From Micrasema longulum (Eukaryota; Arthropoda; Insecta; Trichoptera; Brachycentridae): 64,000 bases of DNA. The notes under the pieces are model-generated. The model ran no database searches, had not been told where the DNA came from, and was given only the letters and a program-made list of their open reading frames with translations. Of the stretch, positions 35,780 to 47,481 are shown piece after piece. The position numbers and the translations under genes are program-made. Position 1 is the first letter of the stretch, and each line of letters starts with the position of its first letter. Where the stretch lies: contig JAGVSM010002437.1 in assembly GCA_022494885.1 (NCBI GenBank), positions 49,058 through 113,057 on the forward strand. The letters are read 5' to 3'.

Positions 35780-36280
35780 GCGTCTCATTAACAGTACGTA
35801 TGGACGGAACGCGCCCGATGGACGGACAGAGGACCAGATTTCGTCCCGTTCCCACTTCTCGGATCCCCCCGATGTCTCTATTCATTATAATTATTTCGCT
35901 CTTGTCGTCTTCATTTTTGTTTTATTGGTGACGGAGTGCGGGCAGGATATTGCAACACGCGACAAAGTATAGCCGCGCCGGTGTCGGAGCGGCGGGCTGG
36001 CGGAGAGTGCCAACTTTCGTTTTCCGACTGAAAGCATTTTGGAAAATCCTTCGTCGCTCTGACGTGCGGAATGCGGTCCACGTAATTATTTACGCACACG
36101 GCGAGTTATTTGTTTTGTTCTCGGGAGGCGCAACAACACCGCGGGTGTCAAGGACGGGACTACCTGGAGGGGGGGGGGGAGGAATGATGTACGCGCTCGA
36201 GTGTCTCACTAAAGGGCCGTTTACATGTGGACAATACAATAGGACAATGCGAAAATTCAGCCGCAGTTCGCTCTGAAATG
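35780..36280. promoter_or_regulatory. GC-rich island, candidate regulatory element
   Basis: CG-rich, single-copy-looking DNA (GGAACGCGCCCGATGGACGG, GCCGCGCCGGTGTCGGAGCG) with a GGAATG site at 36068 and a G run at 36169-36180. Open frames through it contain the G-run as polyglycine and match no family. Best read as non-coding regulatory DNA of the presumed kibra intron. Confidence 0.35.
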
Positions 36281-36484
36281 AATACGCGACGGCGTTTATC
36301 GCGGGCGATTTTACGAAAAATACTATTTATTTTATACCAAGATGTATTGGAATTGATAAAGAACGAACTAATTAATAAAAAATATTTTTTTCTGTACACA
36401 TTTTCGGCAGAAAAGGTGTGCGGCACGTTCGACAGCATCGGGTACCGTGTCCAAGGATAAATAAAATACTGCAGTATAAATCCA

Positions 36485-36580
36485 CTTCGAGTTGCATTGG
36501 TCAGCGTGTTCACCTAACGTGCGAGAGGTCTCGGGTTTGATTCCCGACATGGTTGACATGAAATATTAATTTAAAAAGGT
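36485..36580 (+). repeat. SINE family B, 5' half
   Basis: The head CGAGTTGCATTGGTCAGCGT and the B box GGGTTTGATTCCC are followed by the start of the body (GACATGAAATATTAATTT). It is cut off and joins a reversed SINE C. Confidence 0.65.
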
Positions 36581-36589
36581 ATTTTTTTA

Positions 36590-36665
36590 AAAGAAATATT
36601 TGCGTTCTTATGATTTACCCAAATATTTCATTTTGAGGGCCATTTTCAACGAGTTGTATATAACT
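36590..36665 (-). repeat. SINE family C, 3' end, reversed
   Basis: GAAATATTTGCGTTCTTATG and GCCATTTTCAACGAGTTG are the tail part of family C, fused directly behind the SINE B fragment. Confidence 0.6.
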
Positions 36666-36812
36666 AACCATACGAAGCCTATGTAAAAACTAAAATATGT
36701 TATATGCAACTACTATGGGGAACAGGAAATCAAAATGACATAAACAGACTACAAAGACAGCAAAATAAAACGAACACAGATGTAGTGGTTGGCCCGTTCG
36801 CCTAGCACAAAA
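36666..36812 (+). mobile_element. Small LINE fragment and SINE head fragment
   Basis: A short frame gives QLLWGTGNQNDINRLQRQQN, close to the WG..N.I.RLQ..Q segment of LINE C-termini. At 36779-36812, GATGTAGTGGTTGGCCCGTT resembles a SINE B head. Confidence 0.35.
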
Positions 36813-36954
36813 AATAATGTTTTTAATCTAAAGACAGAACCGCTCTTATAAAATTAAGATACGTTTATTAATTTATGTCGCATGTAAAACAACACGAATT
36901 AAATTAATTCTCAAGTAAATAAAATTAATAACTTCCTACGTAGTGAAATCCAAT

Positions 36955-37000
36955 ATTTTGTCTACAAACATTTGAACAAACTCAAAATATTGTAAATTAA
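36955..37000 (-). repeat. MITE family D terminal repeat
   Basis: TTTTGTCTACAAACATTTGA followed by ACAAACTCAAAATATTG is a single D end. Confidence 0.5.
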
Positions 37001-37429
37001 ATTAAAATACGTAGAACATACAAAAAAAAATATAAGAGTCCCACGTGGTGTAAAATATAATAAATGTGAAATAAATAAATAATTTCATATTATAACAAAA
37101 ATAATCTCCATATTTAGGTTTCCTATAAAACGAGATAATTATTTTATTATCATTATATTATATACGAAATTCCTCAGATTCACATAAACAATGAACTATG
37201 AACGGACAAAGTAAAATGAACGTTGGGTTTTATGTTTTATTACGTTTTTAAAATCATAATTTATCATTTGACATGATCAATAATTCAATAATGATTCTTC
37301 GGTAGAGTAGATAAGATCGGAATGTGTCTATTTAGATATGGATATAGCGTGTGTGTTTGATATATAAAATAACAATAGCGACTTGCTATTTGTCACTTTC
37401 GGCATAGTTTACATGTTTTTTTTTTAAAT

Positions 37430-37583
37430 TTTAATATTTAACATTTCATTTTGAGGGCCAATTTCAACGAGTTGTAAATTACTCCTTATTAGAAAATGGG
37501 AACCGAGTTGGGGTAGAGTAAGATTCGAACCACGGACCTTTGAGCCGTGAGTCCGAGACACTATCCACTGGACCACAACCCGA
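37430..37583 (-). repeat. SINE family C copy, reversed
   Basis: The reverse complement gives GGGTTGTGGTCCAGTGGATA, the B box GTGGTTCGAATC and the shared body. The tail end is truncated. Confidence 0.7.
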
Positions 37584-38930
37584 TTCGAATGTCGTTGCTG
37601 TTAGTGGAAAATAGGCAAGTTTTATGATTAAATTTAAATTGCAGTATCAATGAATGAGTTGGACAAGGGTCTTCAACATTTCGAAGCCTTTAAATTTAAA
37701 ATCCTTTAACTAGATTATGCATTCCTAACAACTGACTAGTAAATGTACAATTTTCTCAATATTTAGTGGATTTACAGAATTATTATATTTGTTATACGGG
37801 AAATTAAGTATAAAAATGTTTTCTTAGGCGCGGTAAAAATTAGATCACGGCAAAATTTCTTGAAAATGTATGTTAAAAATCGTAAGAATGATTTGAATAA
37901 AAACAAACTACTTTGTGAACAACGTCACTAGTTCTTCCGAATCAATCAATGATAGGTGCATTTAATATGTATTTGTATGTTCGTTTTGAATCAACGTTCG
38001 CGTATTGTCAAACCTTATTTTATTGTTGACATTATATCGTATGTGCTGCATTTTGTGGTTACCTACCGTACTCGTATAGTATGGGACTCGTCGCACATTA
38101 TTTATTCAGTGTGTATCAGTTAAATTTTAAAATAAAATGCTTTTTTTCAGAATACGGTTTCGAAAATTAACATACTTTTAAAAAATACAATTTATAACAT
38201 TTCTTGATTTGAATTTTAACAAAAAGGTTTTAAACTTTTTACCAAGCTCTTTCTTGTACCATTTTTAATATAAGTTTTAAACAATTATTTTTTATACTTA
38301 CGCACCCATACACACGCACCCTCTCCCTTATTCATTCACGCATACACACATTCATATACACATGAATACAAACGTCACACACATACAATTACGTTTTTTT
38401 TTTTCTTATATCTTATGTGTCATTAGAATTACAGTGTATTTTTTAATTGGCTCTAGTATTGTTAATATTTTTCTACTTATTTTGCTTATGTAATAGCTGT
38501 AAAAATCACAAATAATATAAAATAAATAAATAAATAGAGTGTTGTGAAAGATTTTCGGTTTATGGGAAGTCTATTCACCGATCAGCAGAACTCACCGAAG
38601 AGATCTTGTGACGTCACACGCGGAGTCATTCCAAAACTTTTGACAAAATGCTCAAAAAGCCTCTAAAGATAGCAGTGTCACGTATAATAAATGGACACGT
38701 TTTTCTATCAAAAATGTATTGAATATCACGATGCAAACATCAATATAAAAAAGACATTTATTATATTTCCTTAGTTCATATTTATTTTATGTAGCTCGTT
38801 ACTAGTGCAAGAATAACGTGTCTATTTATTATGCGTGACATTGATAGGTCTTAAGGTCCATTATTTAAATAAACGCTCCGAGACCGAACCGAATCCGTAA
38901 TACTATAATTAGAGATACGTGTGGAAAATA
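37584..38930. other. No gene; possible LINE tail and a CRE site
   Basis: At 38290-38535 an ACACAC-rich part runs to an ATAAAATAAATAAATAAATA tail, like a LINE or SINE 3' end. At 38609-38616 there is a perfect TGACGTCA. Nothing else was supported. Confidence 0.3.
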
Positions 38931-38934
38931 GGAT

Positions 38935-39235
38935 ATCTTATGATGGAACAGATCCAGATGAAGATACAGAAGAGACCACGTGGACAAAATGAACAGCGAC
39001 AGACTTGTGTACACTGCAGCCTATAAAATCCCATCTGGACAACGTCCGCCTGGAAGAGATGGAGGAAAAGTTGGACCTCATCATCTCAGGAAAATAACTA
39101 GTTTTCTGTGACACAGATCCCTTAAAGGATAAAGGAGAAGACATCGATATATTTTGATTCCTCATTCCTAGTTTCCCTTTCCCCCGCACTGCTCTGTGGC
39201 TTCGAGTGCCGCGGCGATATTCCAAACGTTCCTCG
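38935..39235. other. Unclassified broken frame
   Basis: The plus strand reads DGTDPDEDTEETTWTK before a stop, and in that frame later NVRLEEMEEKLDLIISGK. It looks like a decayed coding fragment, perhaps of a transposase, but no family was recognised. Confidence 0.25.
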
Positions 39236-39236
39236 C

Positions 39237-39305
39237 AGCCGTAGAAAACACTTTTATCTCACGTATTTTGTAGGTAAATACGCGAGATAAAAGTGTTTTC
39301 TGCGG
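39237..39305. repeat. Hairpin, ~31-bp stem
   Basis: GTAGAAAACACTTTTATCTC and ACGTATTT pair with AAATACGCGAGATAAAAGTG and TTTTCTGC across a 7-base loop, with only a few mismatches. Single copy in the window. Confidence 0.65.
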
Positions 39306-39459
39306 CCACGAGAGCGATTCAGAATAGCACCGCTGGACGGTGTATAACTCCTATTCTAGGCAATTGGAAATTTCTGAAATGCGCATGCTTAGATAGTTGG
39401 CTGGAATGTCCCCACGTGACAAAATAACATCCTCACGCTCTCGTGGAAGCCTAGGTGTC

Positions 39460-39870
39460 AGATATCAACTGTAATATGGAGGAGAGACAATTGAGAAGGT
39501 ATGGGCACGTGGGACGCAGAGCGCCTGATCACATGGATCACCGTCTTTTTCTTCCTCGAATAACAACCGGAAGCGGATCGAAGAATTCGTGGGTAGTGCA
39601 GAGATAGCCAGGTGCGGAGGTATGGCTCGGGGGACGTCGTCCAGGAGAGAAGGACCTAGTCTGAGGACGAGGAGAGCTGGCCCCAACAGTCTATACAGAC
39701 AGTGAGCTGAGAGTTGGGATGGAGCCAGGGAGAAGAAGACATTGATATTTTTGGCGACTCGTGAAGCGTTTTCGAGCGCCTTCCCGTGTGCGCTGAAGGC
39801 CTTCAGGAGGGCGGTAGAAGGCCCAGAAGAATTTGCAATATATACCTACCGTTAGTTTTAGTTTTGTATC
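39460..39870 (+). mobile_element. Probable LINE C-terminal remnant
   Basis: The plus strand opens with MEERQLRRYGHVGRRAPDHM, close to the ERQLRWYGHV..M motif of RTE-like ORFs, then breaks. Its right edge meets the hAT-like element. Confidence 0.45.
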
Positions 39871-39878
39871 ATCTATCT

Positions 39879-40389
39879 CAGTGGTCGGCAAACTCATTAG
39901 TTAAAAGAGCCAAAGATCAGCATTACGACGATTAAGATTTCTTTTGAGGGCCAAAATTCTTTTCGTTTTAAACTGTTTCCTCTTCAAAGCCAACCTAATT
40001 ATGCAATGAAGATCCCTGTATTTACTCTCCGTTGTTGAGTAAACATTATTTAAATAAGCGGTTTAAAGGAGATTTAACGACAATTGTGTTGACAATATCG
40101 ATCACCGAATGGATAACATTTGAAAATGTTCGCCTCTTGATGAATAATGCAATGTTAAACAAGTATCTTGTGATTAATTTATTGTTTTACTTTTAGCTCC
40201 ATATTATGTCAATATGATGCTTCTTCATGCGTTCGATTACAGTATTTGCAATATCCTCGATACTTCAAAAGGCAAGTTATTCTATGGAACCCATAGACTA
40301 AATAAATTGAACAAAACTTGTGTAACTTGCGCTGTGTGAGCCGTACTCGAGTGGCTTAAGCTTTGCGAGCCGCGGTTGGCCGACCACTG
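39879..40389. mobile_element. hAT-like non-autonomous element, second family
   Basis: The ends CAGTGGTCGGCAAACTC and GGTTGGCCGACCACTG are hAT-type. The flanks ATCTATCT (39871-39878) and GTCAATCT (40390-40397) make an 8-bp duplication with two mismatches. GAGCCAAAG-like motifs lie inside the left end. No transposase. The terminal sequence belongs to a hAT style that is widespread across animals. Confidence 0.75.
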
Positions 40390-40397
40390 GTCAATCT

Positions 40398-40850
40398 CAA
40401 TATTTTTTTTTTTGTTATTTTTTTGTAACTCACGTGGACAAATGACGGGTCCAGCAATATTATGTATATTCTGTATGTTTGTCCAGTTGTCTGTCATTGT
40501 TTCTTAGTAAAAATAATTCAATAAATAAAAATTAAATGAGGTGATCGATCATATTTACGCTCCAAAGTTTAGATAACAGCCAAGAATGGGTATTTAATCG
40601 ATAAAAATATTTAGTAAGTAATAAAACTACCATAAATATTACAAATTCTCTCAATATTTCGTGACTTTGATCACTAAAGACGAGTTTTAGGTAAAATTTA
40701 ATAATAAATTTAGAAAATATTCATAGACTTGGGTAATGGTTTTTATTAAAAATCCAATATCCAAATAATGTAAAATTACATAATAATCTGGTCAACAACT
40801 TTCAAGTTTGTTAGTCAAAAGTCTAAAGAGAAGTCAATTGTAATTTACTA
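40398..40850. other. No gene recognised
   Basis: AT-rich DNA with nothing supported. Confidence 0.3.
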
Positions 40851-40859
40851 GAGAAATAA

Positions 40860-41305
40860 AACATATTACAACAGAGATGAAGAACATTTTAGAGAAGGAA
40901 ATATAAGAAGTCTAGGCACCTAGGCTTATGACATGTCATTGGCTTGTTTAAGTATTATTAAGCTTCCTGCCGACTTAAAGAACTCTACCAGTTTGCAGCA
41001 AAGAAGCAAACGATTGAAGGATTTCCTCATCAAGGTGTAAAGTTGTGTTTGTCCAGTCCAAATATATTTGTGTTGTTTAATTTTTAAAGTGGTTGTTTTT
41101 GTTTGTTTTGTGTATATTTGGTATTTTGTGATAATTTACTATTAAAAAAAATGTATTAGAAACGCGCCGATAAACTTTTATTTATTATTAGCTTGGCGCG
41201 ATCTAGATTGTTTACTTTTGTAAATAATTTGAATATATAATTAAAATTTGTTTTAAAAGTGTCCACTTTACACTCTGTATAACATTCACCATTCTGCCCA
41301 TAACT
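40860..41305 (+). repeat. MITE family D copy interrupted by a LINE
   Basis: The left part carries CAACAGAGATGAAGAACATT, GAAGTCTAGGCACC and GACATGTCATTGGCTTGTTT. The element resumes at 41257 with GTCCACTTTACACTCTGTAT and AACATTCACCATTCTGCCCA. Between them is the LINE fragment at 40954-41256. Confidence 0.65.
40954..41256 (+). mobile_element. LINE 3' end inserted into MITE D
   Basis: It opens with the LINE C-terminal segment IIKLPADLKNSTSLQQRSKR, then LKDFLIKV and a stop, followed by a 3' UTR of about 220 bases. AAGT flanks both sides, a possible short target duplication. Confidence 0.6.
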
Positions 41306-41479
41306 ATACATAACATGAAAAAAACTATCACTAATACAAAAAACTTTTTTCTAATAACCATAAATTGAGCAAACGTCTCACTCCTCATGATGAATATAGC
41401 GATTTTCTAATCCGATGTGAATTCGCCTGGATGACCGGGATAAAACTATTGCACAAAGTCTGCGAAGTGTTTACAATCA

Positions 41480-41805
41480 AGAGTTATAAATATCACGTGT
41501 CATGCAATGAATAGCTTCATAAATCAGTCCGTATGTACACGGTACACTCGAATTCCGATGGATATCGCGCAATGGTCGAGTCCGCAAACAAATATGTTAT
41601 TTCTAAAGTTATGTACCGGGTCAATAATGAACGGCTCAAAATTGACTCACGCGAAACCGACAGATAGACAAACATTGACATTCCTGGAGCCATCAGTTCG
41701 TGAAATTATTCGGCGAGTTAATTACATATCTGTTGGGCAATATCCGAACGGCCACTACTCGCTACTCGCTAGTACTAAGCTGAGGAATGCAGTCGGATTC
41801 TAGGA
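41480..41805. promoter_or_regulatory. Single-copy block 3' of kibra exon 1, candidate enhancer
   Basis: It lies 0.4-0.75 kb into the first intron, less AT-rich than its surroundings, with ACATTCCT (41678-41685) and GCATTCCT (reverse, 41783-41790) sites. The 98-residue open frame here matches no family and has no splice context. Confidence 0.4.
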
Positions 41806-42226
41806 TTAATGGCATTTCCTAATATCTCTATGCAAGCTGATTGACAACACTGTCAGCTTCCTCACGCATCCTCTAATCATTCTGTACTCGATATCTGCTT
41901 CCACCGATACGATAATTCCTATTTATCGCTACTAAAATACGAGTAAAGAATGTTGTGTGAAATCGGCGGCCCTAACTCGCGTGTTTTCAGAGCGAGGGCA
42001 GCATCTCCGCGGGAACTTTCGGTTTGTTTTCCGATTTTGGACATAAACAATGAGATCGCGAGCTAGGAAATGACAGGACAACCGGGCACAAAAGTACGAG
42101 GACACTCCACAGGCCCCCACGGGCTCCGAGAAGGCCGAAACGTCGGATAAATACACAAAACATCTCAGGAATGCGGAGTTTTGACGTGGGGCCCCGCGGG
42201 GTGAACACACTCGCGCACTGAACCTA

Positions 42227-42760
<534 letters not shown>

Positions 42761-44100
42761 AAATTATTATTCCCCGAGGGCTTTAGGATCCAGAAATCCG
42801 CAGCCTTCAAATTGATTACCGTCTTCTTCCTAATCTAAATCAATAATACGCAACCTTTATCCTAACCGGACCCCCTACGGTTCCATTACTTGCGAGGACA
42901 AAAACAAAAACATATTTCAGTGCGATTCTCACCACAGAAATTAGGTACCTACCCCACAAAGGAAATCAAAATAGTTTGTTTTCAAAAGATAATGAAAAAC
43001 TTGCAATTATTCACTCTACTCCTAAAATAGCATTTTCACCTATCTTTATGGAACTTCATATCACTCTTGAATTGGGCTTTACTTTTTATTTCACTTTTAA
43101 CTATAGCGTATATGTCCATTATTTTTTAAATCATTTAATAAAAACATAGGTAAGACTGTTTTAAAAAAAACACTAAATTGACTAATGCCAAGATATGCCG
43201 ATTGCCTTACGCCTATCAAAAGACGTTTGCAAAACCAATTTCATGTTTTCGTGAATTTTCGAGATCTAAGCGATATTTGAAATATTTTTACCGGTTATTG
43301 CATGCTTAAAATGCATACGGCGACATGTTTTTCAAATTCCAATGAAACTCGAATCTCAATTCGAGATTATTTTCCCGCCCACTCCGAATAAAATACTGCA
43401 TTTTGTGAGCCAAAGTCCATTAAACTTTTAAATACGCTGACTGTTCTGAAAGGAAAAACTCTAAAAAGTGTTATCAAGAGTAAAGTATTAATTTATCGAG
43501 TAAACAACTCGACTCGTTCACCGGTCTTCAGAGCCTACATCTCTCCGTCTATAATTGCTCTTTGCCAAGCCTTTGCGTCGAGAATCAAACTCATTTGAAT
43601 AATTTTCGGATATCAATGTATTCACATATTATTAAAATACGTATTGGAATTCCTTTCTGTCACAGGCAACGAAACGGATAGATAAAATTGTCGCCAGCAC
43701 TCCACAGCCCGGTGTAAAATTCATGTTATACATTATGCACAGTAAAACTTGAATAAAAGTGTATTCTCAATTCTCAAGTGCTAAACCAGACGCAGATCGG
43801 TTGTTTGTCTAAAAAAATGCCCTTTCAATTTTCAATCTAATATGCTTGAAAACATTTGTCAACGAATAGATCAGATTCCCATTTGGAAAAGAGGCAATGT
43901 CATAAAATTAAATTTTTAAACAAGACAGTTAAAAAATATTCAATTGTCAAAAATAAAACATGTATTTATTAAAACATTAATAAAAAGCAATAAATTTATG
44001 CCCAAACACTTCAAAAAACGTTTGCAAACATTTGTATGTAGTCCCATACCGACTTTAATACATCAACCGTTTTCGAGACGTACCCGTCTCCTCGTCAGGA
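42761..44100. other. Intergenic, nothing recognised
   Basis: Lies between the divergent kibra and FAM114A genes. No repeat head, exon or RNA gene was identified. Confidence 0.4.
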
Positions 44101-44102
44101 CA

Positions 44103-44720
44103 CTATTATTATTATTATTATGGATAACGTATAAAGCGCTATTTTTGTAATACAATTGCTCAAGGGCGCTTAACAAAGTGATTATATACTTAAATAAGTT
44201 TGATTGAAGCTTTTGAATTAGTAATTATTATTTTTTTAAATATTTTGTTGTCACATGCCACGGATTTATTCAAATGATTTAGAGAACAAGTGGGTTTTAA
44301 GTTTTTCCGAAACATCACCACTCTCACAGCCTCGGACGTCTGTTGGGAGAGCATTCTATGCCATAGGGCCTGCGACCGCAGATGCGCGTTCACCGAATTT
44401 AGTGGGCTGTTTGCGTAGAGGTATAATAACCGTTTCTCTCGCCGTAGACGTAGCTGATCTAAGCGTGAGACGCCTGTCAGCTAGTTTATCTGGAATGCAT
44501 AGTTCCCTTAGATATTCCGGAGCAGAGTTGTGCAGTGATTTATACATAAGCCAACAGAGTTTGTATTCCACCCTCTGTGGTGCGCGTAGCCAGTGTAATT
44601 CCCGAAATAGTGGAGTGATATGACTGAACTTAGAGATTCTGAAAATAAATCTCGCTGCAGCATTTAATACAGACTGTAGGACACTGTAGGCGAGTCATTT
44701 TGTTCGTTGGTAGACCTGCA
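44103..44720 (-). mobile_element. CR1/L2-group LINE remnant
   Basis: The minus strand reads NAAARFIFRISKFSHITPLF, RELHWLRAPQRVEYKLCWLM and YKSLHNSAPEYLRELC, the highly typical post-reverse-transcriptase segment of CR1/L2-group ORF2, then WNALPTDVR and a stop near 44260. The 3' UTR (CGTGGCATGTGACAACAAAA, then a GCGCCC block) matches 61437-61605. The tail is an ATT repeat. 5' truncated. Confidence 0.8.
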
Positions 44721-44954
44721 TAGATACCATTACAATAATCGACTCTTGACACTACAAACGCATAATTGACGGGTGGCATCAACCGGCAAATTTTTGCGTA
44801 TGCATACACACTTACATGAAAATCACACTACCATAATACATAATTGCTTTAAAAAAAATAGAAAGTGCTGATATGACACATGCTATGAGAAGCTAAAACC
44901 AACGTACACTGATTATATTGAAAATGTAAAAAATTATATCAAAAACATTAAGGT

Positions 44955-45355
44955 TAAGTTGGCTAGTGCTGTCGAAACGCGATCTCTCAGACGAATGTGT
45001 AGAGAAACTATGCACGATAGTTCCAGAAATGTCAAAATCTAGGTATGCTTCATATAAGGCTGAGATAACCATTATCGAAAAAATCAAGGAGTGTTACGTT
45101 GGTTTGGACATGTAAAGCGATTGGACAGCGAATGAACGGATAAAAAGACTTAAGATGTGAATGTTGATGGATGCATAAAACGGGGAAGACCGAAAAAGAC
45201 ATGGCATTACCAAATTCAACAAATACTTGTCCGAAAATTGACACGTCTAAAGTCGCAAAAATGCATGAATGTTGAGGAAGCGATGTCTGTATAAAATACA
45301 TATTAATGTGGCATTCAACTCTCTCTGCCTATCCCTACGGGGAAACGGCGTGTTG
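44955..45355 (+). mobile_element. RTE-type LINE remnant, decayed
   Basis: Same family as 2166: RSLRRMC, LRWFGHVKRLDSE, GRPKKTWHYQIQQIL, MNVEEA and the 3' end TATCCCTACGGGGAAACGGC are recognisable, but stops interrupt the frame repeatedly. Confidence 0.7.
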
Positions 45356-46650
45356 GTTTAATAACTCATTGATCAGAACAGTGAACGAAATCTCACTAAA
45401 CGGTACTGTCGATGTGTTACTACATCAAGGGCAGGCATTTAAGAAGCAAGCGGTGTTGTCTCTTCTGACTCGCGATGTCACACTTGCCATTTCCGCCTAG
45501 ATTATGCTATATATGTACATACCTTTCGTTAATTATACACTGTTAATTCAAGTAGATTTTAAGAATGTTTAGATTAAGTATTACTCATTAATGCCAATAT
45601 ATTAGGGCTTACTTAAGCCTGTTGATTGGCTTAAAAAAAAAGTATTATTTTTTGGATCTCGATCGTCAACGGCTAGGTATAAAAAATCTAAATCATCAGT
45701 GTATTGTTTATTTTATATGTATACCAAGTACTTTAAGATTAAAAAAAGACGAGTTTTCATTTAAACAATAAACAATTTCGTTTTTTCTGTAAGAATTTGT
45801 TGATGATTTTTTTACACTAATTCATATGTACATTTTTAATAACGACGGGAGATTATTGGTATATACAACGATAAAATTAAACTAGAGGGGATTAAAGTAT
45901 CACCCCGTTTTAGTGTAAAAACATATATAAATTCAAATGTACTTCCAATGTTAAATTTCAAAAATTTCAATTTAAAAAAAATATTTACACTGGTTTTTTC
46001 ATCCATATCAGTTTGAATTCGACCAAAGTGTTTTCAGGAAAAAAAACGTTACTATTCGAATAAATATGGATTCTCGAACATAGTCAAAATTGTATATTTT
46101 TGTCATAATAATCAGTGTGGCGCATTACTAGCTATGTACAATTTTATTTAGATAATCCTACCATAACATTTTTTTCTAGTACGGATCTGATCCAAACTCA
46201 ACGTGTAGTATTTATTTTTATATTTATCCTTTTACGATTACCATAAGAATTGGAAATTATTATTATTACTCCGCCTAAATTAATAAAATTAAACATAATA
46301 TCCATTTGCATTTACCTAGCTGAGCATTTGGTTTAGTTATTTGTTTGCAAATTTTACGATTCTGCATTTATAAACCCGAGAAAGATAATAGCTTCTTGCT
46401 TCCAAACGTATCTTATCAAGGTTATGGCTCTTTAAATTAAACATTAAACAAAATACGGCAGAATACTTAAGTAAAAAACATTACAATATTGAGCATTATA
46501 CGATCTTATAAACATAACTTACACGTATTACAATATTAAACTTTAATCTTACGATATTTAGTACAAATATCTGAGATAATTTTGTTTTATTGAGTATTAA
46601 ATACTAAAATATTAGTATTAAATACTGAATTAGTATTTTAAGGATTTCGA
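45356..46650. other. Intergenic, nothing recognised
   Basis: A frame continuing from the RTE end to 45500 has no recognisable domain. The rest is AT-rich. Confidence 0.35.
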
Positions 46651-46654
46651 AAAT

Positions 46655-46740
46655 GATTTATTTATTTATTTCGCATATTGAAATACTTTTTCAACTTTCA
46701 AACAAGGGCGCTAAATAACTACGTAGATACCACAATGAAC
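46655..46740 (-). mobile_element. Possible LINE 3' end
   Basis: TTATTTATTTATTTCGCATA followed by AAGGGCGCTAAATAAC is similar in style to the LINE tails elsewhere. No coding part. Confidence 0.3.
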
Positions 46741-46896
46741 TTAAAATACAACACTATTCAAATGTTGCCAACAGAAAAATAACCATAGAAAAATCTAATA
46801 CGTCATATTCTGTCACTGTTCTGTCAGCGGACACGTTAAAGTAAATATTGTTTATTTTATGCGAAGTATTTTTAAAAATTCCTCCAGTGCCTAAAA
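46741..46896 (+). promoter_or_regulatory. FAM114A: FAM114A promoter and 5' leader region
   Basis: The 150 bases before the ATG are single-copy and include CTGTCACTGTTCTGTCAGCG near 46810. No TATA box was identified. An in-frame TAA at 46873-46875 lies 21 bases upstream of the ATG, so the coding start is fixed and the leader is short or moderate. Confidence 0.4.
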
Positions 46897-47481
46897 ATGA
46901 CGACATCCGATAGCGAGGCCTTCGAAAGTGCAGATGAAGATATTCTCGAGGAAAATGTAAATAAATCGTCGAATGTAAAAATCACGGACCCTAAAAGTAA
47001 AGTTACGGATTCATCTGTCAATCCTGTGTCCAAAGAACATGAACGAAATGATTCTACGCCAAAAAACCGCACAGAATCGACTGATGACGATTACTCTGAA
47101 GTAAAAAATAAAGGAGAAAAAAAGAAAAATAAGCCTCAAAGACAGCCTGCTGAGCGGAAGCCGAAACAATCGATGAAATTGGGAGTGAAGGTTGCCGAAC
47201 CCGAAAAAGTTGCACAAAAACTGTCAAAACCTGTTCAACGAGATAAAAACGATGAAGTCGAGGTCCAAACGTCACGGGAATCAGGTTGTTCGGACAATGA
47301 ATGGAATGATTTCGACACTGAATCAAAATCAAAATCTAAAACTCCCGAAAAGTCTACAGATGATGGTGCTATTAAAAGTTCTACCCAAAGTATTAAAGCA
47401 GAGACAAAAAAAGAAGATGCAGATGGTTGGGATGACGGATTTGAAGATTGGGGAGAAGATACTGAAGAAATTAAGAGCCAT
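46897..47481 (+). CDS. FAM114A: FAM114A exon 1 (residues 1-195)
   Basis: The ATG context is AAAAATGAC. The exon ends AGCCAT before GTGAGT (phase 0). The frame runs on into the intron to a stop at 47634, giving a spurious longer tail. Content is acidic, Ser/Lys-rich, with the WDDGFEDWGED motif at its end. Confidence 0.85.

Noticed and set aside
35950..36276. 108-residue frame with polyglycine
   Set aside because: The glycines come from a G homopolymer and overlapping frames of similar length exist on both strands; it reads as a GC-rich non-coding island.
41507..41803. 98-residue plus-strand frame
   Set aside because: No recognised domain or splice signals; lies in the kibra intron block that looks regulatory.
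45306..45500. Small gene after the RTE remnant
   Set aside because: The first third is the RTE 3' end; the rest has no domain, promoter or splice context.
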